Positions 46,750-59,049 are shown, counted from the first letter of the stretch. The stretch is 64,000 nt of DNA from Phytophthora hibernalis (GCA_012656075.1 JAAKBF010000098.1:62001-126000), one strand, 5' to 3'. Numbers and translations are program-made. The notes: generated by a model from the letters alone, not told the origin.

Positions 46750-47563
46750 TCATTCTGCATTAATCGAACATCCACTATTTGGATCTCGCTGAGCCCTGGT
46801 TGCTGTTATCGGTAGCAGACATTGCCTGAAGCCTTCAAATTCGATCCACATTTGATTGGCCATGTAATCTCGCCATGACGTCCCGGTCTCAAAGTCAAAC
46901 GGGATAACGTCGTCATCGTAGTTTAGCTCGGTTTCGCCCGCGAAGTCGTCACCAGTGTCGGCAGAATCTACACGACGGATGAAGTTGTGGAGGCAGCAGC
47001 AAGCAAAAATGGTTGCTTTCACCACAACCAACTCACACTCATTGCCATGTCGAAGCGCTCGAAACCGGCGCTTGAGCACACCAATTAAGCGCTCAACGAC
47101 GTTGCGTGCTTTAGCGTGCTTCGAATTGAAGAGCTCCTTGGGATTTTGAGGTCGCTTGCATCTTGGACCCCACTCTTGCAGATGATAGCGAACACCTCTG
47201 AATGGTGTGAGAACTTGTGCTGTCAAAGCGTACCCAGCGTCTGCAAAGACATAGTAGTTTGCCGGAACACTAGCCATGAATCTACTAAACGAAAGCACCG
47301 ACGAATCATGTGCGCTCCTCCACACCAGCGTAGACGAACGCAACTTGCAAGTTCCAGTCACTACCAATCGACACGTTAGTTGTTGTCGTTCCCTTACGAG
47401 ATCGGAATCGACTGGCATCTTCTTCAGCAACTGGAAGCTGAAAATGAACGCCATCGATTGCGCACAGTGCTTGGTTCAAATGCGGACACCGTAAAGCAAA
47501 TTCAGGACAGACCTCAGAAGGCAGGCTAATGAGGTGATGAAGAGAACCGATAATTGTCTTCAT
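46750..47563 (-). pseudogene. Unit E: transposase core split by a two-base deletion
   Basis: The C-run near 47316 has only two C. The frame is split into 47563-47306 and 47454-46750. It shares with unit D the lost G that changes the C-terminal tail. Confidence 0.8.
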
Positions 47564-47815
47564 GCCAAGAGTGCGATACTTGTGGCACGTTGAATAGGCG
47601 ATCTTGAACTTGTCTTCTTGAGCGCGGACAGATGACCCAGTCTCTCAATGCGCATTATCCCCACATAATATGCGTTTTCTCAGAATAGCGTTTTCGGTCT
47701 TCTGAGGGAGCCGAACTGATACTTGTGATGGTGAGCACCGCGACCATTCGACAAAGAGCCGAGCAGCTCGAAGATCGCAAGTTCGAACATCAGAGCCGCA
47801 GGGAGATTGCAAGCG

Positions 47816-48640
47816 ATGAAGTTTGCGTGGGACCTGGACATGGAGAAGTACCTCCTGGAGTTAGTGCTCGCAGCCCGAGGGGGTCCTTCGAGGAAGGGCT
47901 TGAAGAAGAAGGCGTGGTACAGCATTGATGACGCGATGAAGGCTCGGTATGCTCGCGATATGCAAGGTCTGGGATTTACGTTGTTCTCTAGCGTCCTTTG
48001 ATTTACATCACCGCGCTGACGATGCACTAAAACAGGGAAGTGTCAGTCAAAGTATCCGCGCAGTACAAGACGTACCGCTTCACAAGCAACCTTAGTGGGG
48101 CTGGCGTCGAGCCAGGGACCAACCGAGTGCTGCTGGATGCCAACGTTTGGAGCGAGCTGATCCAAACTGCCGACGCGAACACGCAGTGCACCTACCGACA
48201 GCTCCAGAAGACTGCCGGCGCGAACACGCAGTGCACCTTCCGACAGCTCCAGAAGACTTTGCGCTCCGTGCTGGTGACGCCGTTGCTACAGGGGAGGAGG
48301 GTGTCTCTATTGGTGACTTTGACGCGGGTGTTCTCGATCAGGGAACGGAGCCAGCAGCTGCCCCTGTGATGCCTGTTGCGGCAAGCAGCTCCGTTGCACC
48401 CAGTACTACGGATCGTGAATTACCAGCGAGCCACCAGCAACGCATAACCAAGTTGAAGAGGCTCCCATATGGGAGATCCAAGGCCTCCGCTGCTGCTTCA
48501 GCCTCTGTGATCGCCAACGATCGAGCACTGGAGGCTTTATAGTTGCGTGCAAGGCAAGTGAGGAGTTTTTAAGAAGCGCTCGAAGCAGATTGATTGCCAC
48601 GCAGGCGCGGAGAATGCTGCCTTCAACTAGTGAGGGAGGA
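47816..48640 (+). pseudogene. Unit F: Myb-like partner gene, frame broken
   Basis: As unit B, with exon 1 intact. A lost T near 48536 adds another shift in the tail. It shares GTCTC near 48303 with units D and G. Confidence 0.7.
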
Positions 48641-48736
48641 GTCACCGTGAGGTCTGGCAGTTATTGTTGACGAGTAAGTTCGAACGTATCGAGATCATTG
48701 TGTCAATTTGTTCATTCTGTATTAATCGAACATCCA

Positions 48737-49526
48737 CTATTTGGATCTCGCTGAGCCCTGGTTGCTGTTATCGGTAGCAGACATTGCCTGGAAGCCTTCA
48801 AATTCGATCCACATTTGATTGGCCATGTAATCTCGCCATGACGTCCCGGTCTCAAAGTCAAACGGGATAACGTCGTCATCGTAGTTTAGCTCGGTTTCGC
48901 CCGCGAAGTCGTCACCAGTGTCGGCAGAATCTACACGACGGATGAAGTTGTGGAGGCAGCAGCAAGCAAAAATGGTTGCTTTCACCACAACCAACTCACA
49001 CTCATTGCCATGTCGAAGCGCTCGAAACCGGCGCTTGAGCACACCAATTAAGCGCTCAACGACGTTGCGTGCTTTAGCGTGCTTCGAATTGAAGAGCTCC
49101 TTGGGATTTTGAGGTCGCTTGCATCTTGGACCCCACTCTTGCAGATGATAGCGAACACCTCTGAATGGTGTGAGAACTTGTGCTGTCAAAGCGTACCCAG
49201 CGTCTGCAAAGACATAGTAGTTTGCCGGAACACTAGCCATGAATCTACTAAACGAAAGCACCGACGAATCATGTGCGCTCCTCCACACCAGCGTAGACGA
49301 ACGCAACTTGCAAGTTCCAGTCACTACCAATCGACACGTTAGTTGTTGTCGTTCCCTTACGAGATCGGAATCGACTGGCATCTTCTTCAGCAACTGGAAG
49401 CTGAAAATGAACGCCATCGATTGCGCACAGTGCTTGGTTCAAATGCGGACACCGTAAAGCAAATTCAGGACAGACCTCAGAAGGCAGGCTAATGAGGTGA
49501 TGAAGAGAACCGATAATTGTCTTCAT
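48737..49526 (-). pseudogene. Unit F: transposase core split by a two-base deletion
   Basis: The C-run near 49279 has two C, as in unit E. The C-terminal tail is the normal one. It shares CTGTATTAATCG downstream of the gene with unit G. Confidence 0.8.
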
Positions 49527-49778
49527 GCCAAGAGTGCGATACTTGTGGCACGTTGAATAGGCGATCTTGAACTTGTCTTCTTGAGCGCGGACAGATGACC
49601 CAGTCTCTCAATGCGCATTATCCCCACATAATATGCGTTTTCTCAGAATAGCGTTTTCGGTCTTCTGAGGGAGCCGAACTGATACTTGTGATGGTGAGCA
49701 CCGCGACCATTCGACAAAGAGCCGAGCAGCTCGAAGATCGCAAGTTCGAACATCAGAGCCGCAGGGAGATTGCAAGCG

Positions 49779-50600
49779 ATGAAGTTTGCGTGGGACCTGG
49801 ACATGGAGAAGTACCTCCTGGAGTTAGTGCTCGCAGCCCGAGGGGTCCTTCGAGGAAGGGCTTGAAGAAGAAGGCGTGGTACAGCATTGATGACGCGATG
49901 AAGGCTCGGTATGCTCGCGATATGCAAGGTCTGGGATTTACGTTGTTCTCTAGCGTCCTTTGATTTACATCACCGCGCTGACGATGCACTAAAACAGGGA
50001 AGTGTCAGTCAAAGTATCCGCGCAGTACAAGACGTACCGCTTCACAAGCAACCTTAGTGGGGCTGGCGTCGAGCCAGGGACCAACCGAGTGCTGCTGGAT
50101 GCCAACGTTTGGAGCGAGCTGATCCAAACTGCCGACGCGAACACGCAGTGCACCTACCGACAGCTCCAGAAGACTGCCGGCGCGAACACGCAGTGCACCT
50201 TCCGACAGCTCCAGAAGACTTTGCGCTCCGTGCTGGTGACGCCGTTGCTACAGGGGAGGAGGGTGTCTCTATTGGTGACTTTGACGCGGGTGTTCTCGAT
50301 CAGGGAACGGAGCCAGCAGCTGCCCCTGTGATGCCTGTTGCGGCAAGCAGCTCCGTTGCACCCAGTACTACGAATCGTGAATTACCAGCGAGCCACCAGC
50401 AACGCATAACCAAGTTGAAGAGGCTCCCATATAGGAGATCCAAGGCCTCCGCTGCTGCTTCAGCCTCTGTGATCGCCAACGATCGAGCACTGGAGGCTTT
50501 TATAGTTGCGTGCAAGGCAAGTGAGGAGTTTTTAAGAAGCGCTCGAAGCAGATTGATTGCCACGCAGGCGCGGAGAATGCTGCCTTCAACTAGTGAGGGG
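49779..50600 (+). pseudogene. Unit G: Myb-like partner gene, frame broken
   Basis: As unit B. Exon 1 is shifted by the shortened G-run near 49842 (shared with unit E). Private substitutions include GAATCG near 50371 and ATAGGAG near 50430. Confidence 0.7.
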
Positions 50601-50700
50601 AGGAGTCACCGTGAGGTCTGGCAGTTATTGTTGACGAGTAAGTTCGAACGTATCGAGATCATTGTGTCAATTTGTTCATTCTGTATTAATCGAACATCCA

Positions 50701-51899
50701 CTATTTGGATCTCGCTGAGCCCTGGTTGCTGTTATCGGTAGCAGACATTGCCTGGAAGCCTTCAAATTCGATCCACATTTGATTGGCCATGTAATCTCGC
50801 CATGACGTCCCGGTCTCAAAGTCAAACGGGATAACGTCGTCATCGTAGTTTAGCTCGGTTTCGCCCGCAAAGTCGTCACCAGTGTCGGCAGAACCTACAC
50901 GTCGGATGAAGTTGTGGAGGCAGCAGCAAGCAAAAATGGTTGCTTTCACCACAACCAACTCACACTCATTGCCATGTCGAAGCGCTCGAAACCGGCGCTT
51001 GAGCACACCAATTAAGCGCTCAACGACGTTGCGTGCTTTAGCGTGCTTCGAATTGAAGAGCTCCTTGGGATTTTGAGGTCGCTTGCATCTTGGACCCCAC
51101 TCTTGCAGATGATAGCGAACACCTCTGAATGGTGTGAGAACTTGTGCTGTCAAAGCGTACCCAGCGTCTGCAAGGACGTAGTAGTTTGCCGGAACACTAG
51201 CCATGAATCTACTAAACGAAAGCACCGACGAATCATGTGCGCTCCCCTCCACACCAGCGTAGACGAACGCAACTTGCAAGTTCCAGTCACTACCAATCGA
51301 CACGTTAGTTGTTGTCGTTCCCTTACGAGATCGGAATCGACTGGCATCTTCTTCAGCAACTGGAAGCTGAAAATGAACGCCATCGATTGCGCACAGTGCT
51401 TGGTTCAAATGCGGACACCGTAAAGCAAATTCAGGACAGACCTCAGAAGGCAGGCTAATGAGGTGATGAAGAGAACCGATAATTGTCTTCATGCCAAGAG
51501 TGCGATACTTGTGGCACGTTGAATAGGCGATCTTGAACTTGTCTTCTTGAGCGCGGACAGATGACCCAGTTGCCAGCCAGTCCAACGTGACGTCGAGAAG
51601 CTCTCGCTTGCTTCTGACGGGCTCAGTGATCTGGGCGTCGCCGATCTTTACCAGGAGTCAAAAACGTGATGATTAACCCGATAGTTATCGCGGAAAACCT
51701 TCGGGTGGCGGTTGCAGTAGGTTTGGTTGAACGGGTGGTCGGCCTCTGCTAATGCCGCTGGCAGACGTGGGATGCGCGCGCAAGAATTCGGGACGCCGTT
51801 AGCAGCGAGCTGTCTGAGCTTGGTGAGCATAACGTAGAGCATGCGCACGCTTGCCATGGCGTCGGCTTCGTCGTCGCTAGCGTCGGTCATCTCGCTCAA
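50701..51899 (-). pseudogene. Unit G: near full-length PIF/Harbinger transposase
   Basis: The only copy with its 5' end. The N-terminus starts MSEMTDASDDEADA (51899) and includes a HPKVFRDNYRVNHHVFDS helical block, then a single-base loss near 51650 that puts a stop in frame. The adjacent frame continues with VKIGDAQITEPVRSKRELLD and DWLATGSS and enters the complete DDE core (C-run with four C). Private substitutions give VGSAD in place of VDSAD and a Leu for Phe change (YVLADAGY) next to the second catalytic Asp. Length with one base restored would be about 400 residues, normal for the family. This copy is the most likely founder. Confidence 0.85.
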
Positions 51900-52010
51900 T
51901 GCGACCCTTCGAGCTCAAAACGTTTTCTCAACGAACACACTCAAACTGAACTGACTCGGTGTCAGAAGCGTATTTAGTCGTTCAGTACGCATTTATGATA
52001 ATATGCATCA

Positions 52011-52662
52011 TCAGCGAACACGGCCTACATGTTTAAAATAGTCTATACTCACACTTTGTAACGTGCCAGATAAGTACGATGTCTTTTCTGAACGCCAAGA
52101 CTGGATGTTTGTGCATGGACACTGTCGTCGCACGGCAATTTGCCCACATGTTGTATAATACAGCGGCGCCACTCCCTACACTCCAGGCCAAAAGTATACG
52201 AACACCCGTACGAGTTCCCGTCTCTTGGTCCTTTTTATCATTTTAAGGTGCAGTTTTGACACGCGTTCCAGAGCGCGCTGAGATAGAGCTGGCATGCGTT
52301 AATACTCGCGTTTTTGCACTTTATATGGTGGCTCACATACAAAAAACCACTTTCAGCAGATGGCCAAATTGTACGAACGCTGGCATCCCCATACAAATAT
52401 CTAAATTAAATGAAAACCTTGTAAACGTGAAATACCTTGGGATTTGTAAGCAACGAGTTTCTGTTCGCCCAAGTTGACAACAGCAATTAAAGAACCAACA
52501 GCCCCAACATGTTATTGTTATAGGTATCACTCCCCATAGTGTGTAGCTGTAGCACCAGTGCTGGAGCGATATTAAGGTAGAAATGAACACCAAAGGACGG
52601 TCGCCTAGTAGCGCCATATTATCCGTGTGATTTGCTACACAAAAAACACCTGAATTGAGATT
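52011..52662. other. Spacer to the right of the array
   Basis: No gene. Two related words, GGCCAAAAGTATACGAAC near 52187 and GGCCAAATTGTACGAAC near 52363, resemble the end sequences of Tc1/mariner-like elements, in the same orientation. They may be relics. Confidence 0.35.
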
Positions 52663-55209
52663 TTGCCGATAGCTCCTCGTACATGGAAGACGACACGTCG
52701 GCATCATCGCTCCGTTGCTCGTCCGTCGAATTGGAAGGAGGGCGAAAATGAACGGAAGGAATACCTCAAGGTGATTCCCTCATCCAGGATGTCTAAGTTG
52801 ATATCATCTAGAGCGACCTCATCCAGACACGACCACGAGACATCCACGAAACCGTTGCCAGAGCGTTCGTTAGAAAGCATCAGTGATTCATCGGTGTCTG
52901 ACTTTGATTCACACTTAAGCGACAGCGACTCCAGTTCTGACCATTCGGACAGTTTTCTAGATGATGTACCTGTGAACCTGAACACCATGAATCACAACGG
53001 TATGGCGAAGGCATTGTGCTCATGTGTGAACGTGGGTGCTCTGGAGGACTTCGATGACAAAGCACTATTTCCGGATCGGGTGTGTTGGTGGCAGCGATTT
53101 TTGACAGAAGCTGCCAAGCATGGTTGGACTGACTGGACGAAGATGTACGCACTGAAGCTGTCATCCTCAGCCCAGAATTGGCATTCACAACTGCCTCGGC
53201 ATGTACACCTAGACCGGTCAAATTTCGCCAAGGCGTTCGGGGCTGAGTACTGTATGACGAAAGAGTATAATTCACAGCGAAAACCACACGATTGTGAAAA
53301 GATGACTGAAGCACCACTGAAATGTTCCATCCGCCTGAACGAAGCTGCTGATCAGCCCAATGTGACTTCTAACATGTCATTCAGAGACCTTGAAGGGAAC
53401 GCCAAGCATTGTGTCCGAAATATCACTGGCTCGGGTGTGACGACTAGTGTGACGAACCAGGATTTCCGTGATTCGGATAATTTTGGGATTTACTCACCAC
53501 GACGAATAATTGCAGGTTCATGCCGTTGAAGCCTCGTCATCCAGACTATTTGAGTCTAGACTGGATGATCTCCGTCTGGGGCGTATCAAGTCGAGGCATC
53601 TATCGCAAGGGTATACTATCCATGGTGTCACTGATGCGGGAGATGAAGAAAATCATACCCGTTTTCACGACGAGAGTGATGTGTCTTTTTTGGCCATGTG
53701 CGATCGATTATTTCCTAGAATGAATCATACGAAGACTTCATGAACTCAGTTTATCGAGTAATGCAGAATTAGGGCTGGCGTCAAGCATCCGTGGAGTGTT
53801 ACTCAGTGACACCAATGGCAAATCCTGTTTCAGTTTGCAGCTCTGCTCGCCATGAGCACGTTGATCGAAAAGTGTTCTGTGAAGAGTGTGGGCATTTTGG
53901 ACACCGAGTGGAGAGTTGCTGGTTTAATACCGTCTGTGAAAGGTGCCACCGACGTGGTCATCCAGACCGGGTGTGTAAGACTCGGCGATGTACGATGTGC
54001 GTTCAGTTCCACAATGGCCGACGCGAATATTGGCAAATGTTCAAAGTCGTGAAGGCGTTAATTCGACGAGGTGCACTGAAAGACTTGCCAGTTTCCACAC
54101 TGGATCAACGACAGGAAGGTAAAGCTCTTTCTGGGGGAGATTCGTTCCAGGTGCATGTACGTGTAGACCGGAAGAAAACTTCAGAAGTATGGGCGGTAGC
54201 GTATATCGGTTCAGAGCTGATCAACGGAATCCAAGATTCGACGAAGTGTTCTGAACGACATCATTCAGTGTGGCCAAATCCAGACAAACTTGTCGAACAT
54301 AAATTGTCGCCTCGGCATTGGCATGGATGGTGGGTGGAGCATGATCCTGAGAAGAAACCACATATGTCTGCGACTGTACATGGGGCAGTAAATTATGTTC
54401 GAATGAAGATCATGTTGGACACTGGAGCATCGACGAGTATGATCAGCTTGGACCTTGCTTGCCGACTCAAGCTGAAACTAAGTCGACATAATCGGGTGAA
54501 GACAGCGGGTATACGTGGAGCTTCAACCTACATTGCGACAAGTACTCAGGTCAGGCTCACGCTTGGCCATCGCATCGTTTATATATATATCGTGGATCTC
54601 AGGGTTGCGAACATTGGTGAAGGGGTGGATGCATTTGTGGGCATGGACTTCATGTTTTCTGCTGGAGTACGCTTGGGTATTCGAGATCGGATGGTGTTGC
54701 TGCCTGATGAAGAGGCATTCATCCTGTCTGGTGATATCATTCAGAGCCCCAAGGTGTTGACTTCCCCGTTCGTTCTGCAGAGACATTGTATCTAAAACCG
54801 GGAGAATATTCAGTGATGCGCACGCCGTATGACCAATGTAACAATCAGCGTGCGGATATCTGGGCAGGTTCCAGAGATCGTTGGGTGACACAAGTCATAT
54901 ATGAAAGGAAGTCGCAGCCTGTCGGTGTCAAAGTTGAGGACATTTCATCAAGTGGTCTCTGCGTTTTTGCTGGAACTGTACTTGCGAGAGTCATCGAGTA
55001 TGGGTCTTTTCCGACAAATGGCAGGTTTACTCGACCAGATACCCGAACGCATCGAGAACGGCATGAATTTATTGCAAACAATGCGAGCTCAAGACAAGCT
55101 CTGTTGCGGACCGATAAGTTTTCCGAGGCTCAGCAAAAATGGAATCGACGAGTGTGCAAGTTGGTTAGTTTGTTTGGCTGATCAAGATGATGGTACGCAC
55201 TTCGCCTGA
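52663..55209 (+). pseudogene. Ty3/gypsy gag-protease remnant without RT
   Basis: The gag frame (52663-53529) has an acidic Ser-rich N-terminus and a capsid-like block (CWWQRFLTEAAKHGWTDW, then a QLPRHVHL stretch). After several frame changes the frame 53791-54795 has tandem Cys knuckles (C30-x2-C33-x4-H38-x4-C43; C49-x2-C52-x4-H57-x4-C62; C67-x2-C70). A retropepsin follows with LDTGAS at 54415-54432 and the AFVGMDFM block. The frame 54845-55181 continues as the segment that precedes RT in oomycete gypsy elements (SGLCVFAGTVLARV). It ends near 55,200 where an opposite-strand element begins, so RT, RNase H and integrase are absent. Stops near 53,530 and 53,743 confirm decay. Confidence 0.7.
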
Positions 55210-57150
55210 CGCTAGACGGTATACTTGGATTGGCACGTCTGGATGCAGAACGTCGTCCAGACGAAGTCCTGGAATGACGTTTACTGCGACTCGTGGTGTG
55301 GTCAGATTCTGCCATGACGACATCATCATGACCCAGTGGTACTGGTCCCCGTAGCAAATGAGTTCGAGTGATATGTACTCCGAAACCTCCACCCAACGGA
55401 GTGTTTCCAGCCTAAGGGTCAATATCCAAACGATGGCATATGCGTCATCGCCCCTTGTCATTCGGACCAAAAATTTGAAGACACCGAGCTCTCTCTGGAT
55501 GATCTTGAATCTTGTGGGACACTGGACATGAACTCATCCAATCCGCCGGCCGTCCCAAAAGGCTTGAGACAGAGTCCGACACTCTGGGCGATATCCCTTG
55601 GCTCGTCGAAGCATGTTCACTCAGTGTAACTGCACTGCGAACTTCCTCCTGCGAATGATACGAAGGAAATGAACTCAACGAAGGCGTTGTCGGCGGCCGA
55701 GGAGGTGTCTGCTGTGGACGATTTGGACGAGGCTCACTGCCTGACGACCCTCTCGGACTTCTCGCCCGTCGGAAACCAGACACTCTCAATCGCAAAACAA
55801 ATTCGCGACCCAGTAAGCCAGCTTTATATTCCGTCATAACTAGGTCTCGATCCGCATTCTCAGCATGGTACTCCAAGATTGGCAGCTTCTGCCGACCTAA
55901 TGAAATCACGGTCGACACTTGATCCGGTAGTGCAGTTTGATCTGCTACCACAATTCGTTATGGTTCACCGGCAGCCACTTCACGCCACTCGATGAGTTCT
56001 AGGGCCAACAAATGCTGAATGTCTTTCACGACTGAACTCAAAAGACTCGACGCAGCACGTGACGATACTGACCGGAACCACGCGGGGATCAAATTTCGGA
56101 AACGAAATCCGGACTCCGACAACAATGTCTGTGTCAGAGCAACACATTCGCGCGGGCTCAGCTTACTGAGTGGAATCACAATCGCAGTGAGATCTTGAGC
56201 AATACTCGGATCAGATCGCACTAGGTGAAACTCACTAATCCAAGCGCCTTCCGGACTGGATGAATTCACCCTGTCGTACAAGTACTTGGACGTCGCTAGC
56301 ATCGTCATCCACCCTCCTTGGCAATCCGGAGTGGGTGTCGGCCACGCCTACTCGACCTTGAGAGGATGCACCTCATCCTCGCGGACTTGTTCCCATCGTC
56401 TCACTTGGTTTGCCATGTACGCTTTAGCTTGCGCCTCACTCATCTGAGTCCCAGCGACATTAGGTTCAGTGGCGAGACTCGCGTGATCAGCAATTCTAGC
56501 TTCACTGGGCATGAACACACTCGATGACGCTTCCGACTTCAACTGTTGTGGGGCTTCCGGCTTTATTTTCAACTTCGGCTGTAACTCCACAGTTTGCATT
56601 GGAGCCGAACTTAGCGCTGCAGCAGAAACTTCCTCTGCGTCATCGATTACGACTTCTTCCTGGACAGTCATCAATGGAGCTTCTTGTTTCATCTTCGGTG
56701 CTTCATCCATAATATCCACTTCTTCATCCAGCTGACGAGAGTCAAATGCTCGATCTCCAACCGGAAGCTCAATCTTCACGGAGCCTCCCACTGACGCCTG
56801 TACGGGTTCATTCGGAATGGACTCCCCTCATCCGGTCCCATTACTGGTTCCAGGTCACCTCCAGAGTTGTTTCCGGAGTCATGATCCAGGCGAGCTTGGT
56901 GCTTATCCTGGGTAACATCTTCCGTGGTCGGTTCATCTTTAACTGCCGACGACTCCTTCACTTCCTTCGCTTCTTGGGCTACTTTCCGCTTCACAGCATT
57001 TGCCTTCCGAGAATCAGGGCGGACTTCTTCCAGCGACTTCTGTTCTTCAGGCGGCAACCTCTGCGCTCGACACGACTGACGCGACTCATCTCCGCGATCG
57101 CCACGGCGCCTTCCTTCTCGTGTATCTCCTCTCCCAGTCATACTCACCAC
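55165..57150 (-). pseudogene. Retroelement gag-like remnant, minus strand
   Basis: A series of frames reads right to left: a basic start (MTGRGDTREGRRRGDR, 57150), an acidic/proline stretch with GGSVKIELPVGDRAFD (56791), VRRWEQVREDEVHPLKVE (end near 56348), a helical block (MLATSKYLYDRVNSSS, 56308-55958) and a Pro/Ser-rich tail (55951-55445). From memory this arrangement is typical of the gag of one oomycete gypsy lineage, but no protease or RT is attached. Single-base shifts join the frames near 56785, 56335 and 55955. A host-gene origin is not excluded. Confidence 0.45.
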
Positions 57151-59049
57151 GGTTCAAGAGGATAGTAGTAACTCAGCATCCTACAACCCAAACAATATAA
57201 AAACAACTCGCGGTTCCAATCCTTGGTACCGAATCCAAGCACGCGCACCAGCTGTGACGAGGCGAGTGAACGCTTTTCGTCCAGATGTGTATAGCGCTCC
57301 CAGACCCTCTCTAAATGAGGATGTCTAGAACCACTGAATGATGATATCACCCAGTGTGACGTGTGTCCCTGTGGCAATCCCTATAGGTTCGTTTACCTTC
57401 GGGTATCCCGGACTGCACCGCCTAGAATAAGTTATTAGCTTACACGAACTGAATACAGGATGAGCACCGAGCTCCACCAACCCACTGAAATAGGCAGCGA
57501 GGCACGACTGAATGAGATAGACCACAGATAGATCTCTCCTTCAGACAACCCAACAAAATACAGAGTTCCAAATACAAATATACAGCCACACTAAATTCTT
57601 CTAGACCCTAAAGTGGGGGTCTTTTCGCCAGTCTCACGTGGAGCTAACACACAGAGTACTGGTCAACTCTGGATGAATTCTCACTCAACGCGGACCACCC
57701 TCACTTTGTAAGGGACAATCTTCTACTTCACACACAAATACACATCTTCTTCACACAGTAGTCAATCAATCGAGTCTTAGGGGTTACTACTACAACCATC
57801 TAACACCGCAGGGTAATATGAAATGAAAGCCACTCAATGAGCGACGCGCAACTGGGTTTGTGAACAGACGGATCAGTCCAACCGCACGAGCAATCAGTCC
57901 CCGTCTTGTTCGAACTTGATCTTTTCGGGAGCCGCACAGCCAGACTCGTGGTCCGGCGCGGCTTCGAGCGTCCGTAGCTTCGGGCCCCAGAAATTGGTCC
58001 GGGTAGCTTGACCTCCACGGACACTAGACTCCGACGATTTCGCACTTCCGCGAGACCGTGTGTCTTGCTCTTGGCAAATTGAACTCTGTTTGTTGTTATC
58101 TATTTTCAATATCTTTGGTCTGTTTTGTCTGTCTTTCCTCCAATCTTCTGTCCGCTCCTGCTGACTTCATTGACTTTGACTTGTTTTCACTATGTGAATT
58201 GATGATGGCGAAAATCTGGGCGCGCTCTGTCATCATTGATGACGATGCGCATCTGGGTACAGGGCCACACATCATTTGATGATGATGACGCCTGGGTACA
58301 GTTCCATGGAAAGATACAATGAAACCGACCCTTCACCGAGTCCGACCTTCATCCAGGATGTCTTTGTCGATCCTGGCTCGTTCAGGTTATCTTCATGATT
58401 CTTGGTCGTTTAATATATTGTACATATTCATCTTGGGGTGCGTTGGTTCTGGATTGGGAATCTCATCGAGAGTATTCTCCATCCAGTGGAACCTCATCCA
58501 GTGAGGTATGACCCTCGAAGCTTGTACTTGAATGCTTGAGTTTGTATCACCCATGGCGGTCATGTGTATGTTGGTGTTGGCATAATGCCTTTATTGATGA
58601 ATCATATTTGGAACCTCGAACCAAGTCAAGGCATGCTGCTGCTCGGGATACGTTCGTCCAGAGCACTTTTATACCTTAGGTTGTCCTGCTGTCAAGGGAT
58701 CGGCGGTCCGGACATGGTATATTCTAATCTCACCGAATGAGGCCTCATCCGATGGACCTGTGGGCCCATCCTTGACTTGCACATTTAGTCCACTTCACTC
58801 CCAAACGGTCACTTATCACACGTTACACACTGACGCCATACTGTATATTTCTCCACTCATCCAATCCATCAGACAGTCGAACTCAGCGGCTGAAAAATCC
58901 ACAGCCACTGCGTGTCACATGGCAGCTTGATCGAGGAACAAAGGATGAGGGATTACACAAACAGACACAAAATGTAAACAGACTGGACAAACATAATCAA
59001 AGTAGACACGATGTTTAGGTTAGCTATCGCGGGTCAACTGCCGGCCGGT
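57151..59049. other. Repeat-derived spacer, possible LTR material
   Basis: No supported gene. The region upstream of the minus-strand gag (57,150-58,050) is where its leader and LTR would lie. Near 58,200-58,520 the words CATCCAG, GATGATGA and CTGGGTACAG recur, partly shared with the sequence at 52,780-52,800, suggesting related LTR fragments. Confidence 0.35.

Larger units (their letters stand above)
38275..52010. mobile_element. Head-to-tail PIF/Harbinger array (macrosatellite), seven units
   Basis: The same unit repeats with a period of 1,961-1,966 bp. Unit A (38275-39786) is partial and lacks its left quarter. Units B 39787-41751, C 41752-43716, D 43717-45680, E 45681-47641 and F 47642-49604 are complete array units. 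Unit G (49605-51570) continues into non-repeated sequence that holds the missing 5' part of the transposase, to about 52,010. All internal junctions are identical: ...GACCCAGT of the transposase joined to CTCTCAATGCGC of the left end. Each unit carries a Myb-like gene (plus) facing a DDE transposase (minus), the normal two-gene plan of PIF/Harbinger elements. Units differ by only a handful of bases. Confidence 0.95.

Noticed and set aside
38957..50741. Plus-strand frames opposite the transposases and the 109-residue frames repeated in each unit
   Set aside because: They are shadows of the transposase or out-of-frame pieces of the Myb-like gene.
51600..51700. An intron to explain the frame break in the unit G transposase
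   Set aside because: No suitable donor and acceptor pair fits; restoring one C gives a continuous family-like reading, so a one-base loss is simpler.
38275..52010. CRISPR-like or simple satellite array
   Set aside because: The unit is about 1,965 bp, contains two genes and has no spacer structure; it is a transposon array.
38275..52010. The array as a pure assembly artefact
   Set aside because: Units differ by private substitutions and indels and the two outer units have unique flanks, so at least several copies are probably real; exact number remains uncertain.
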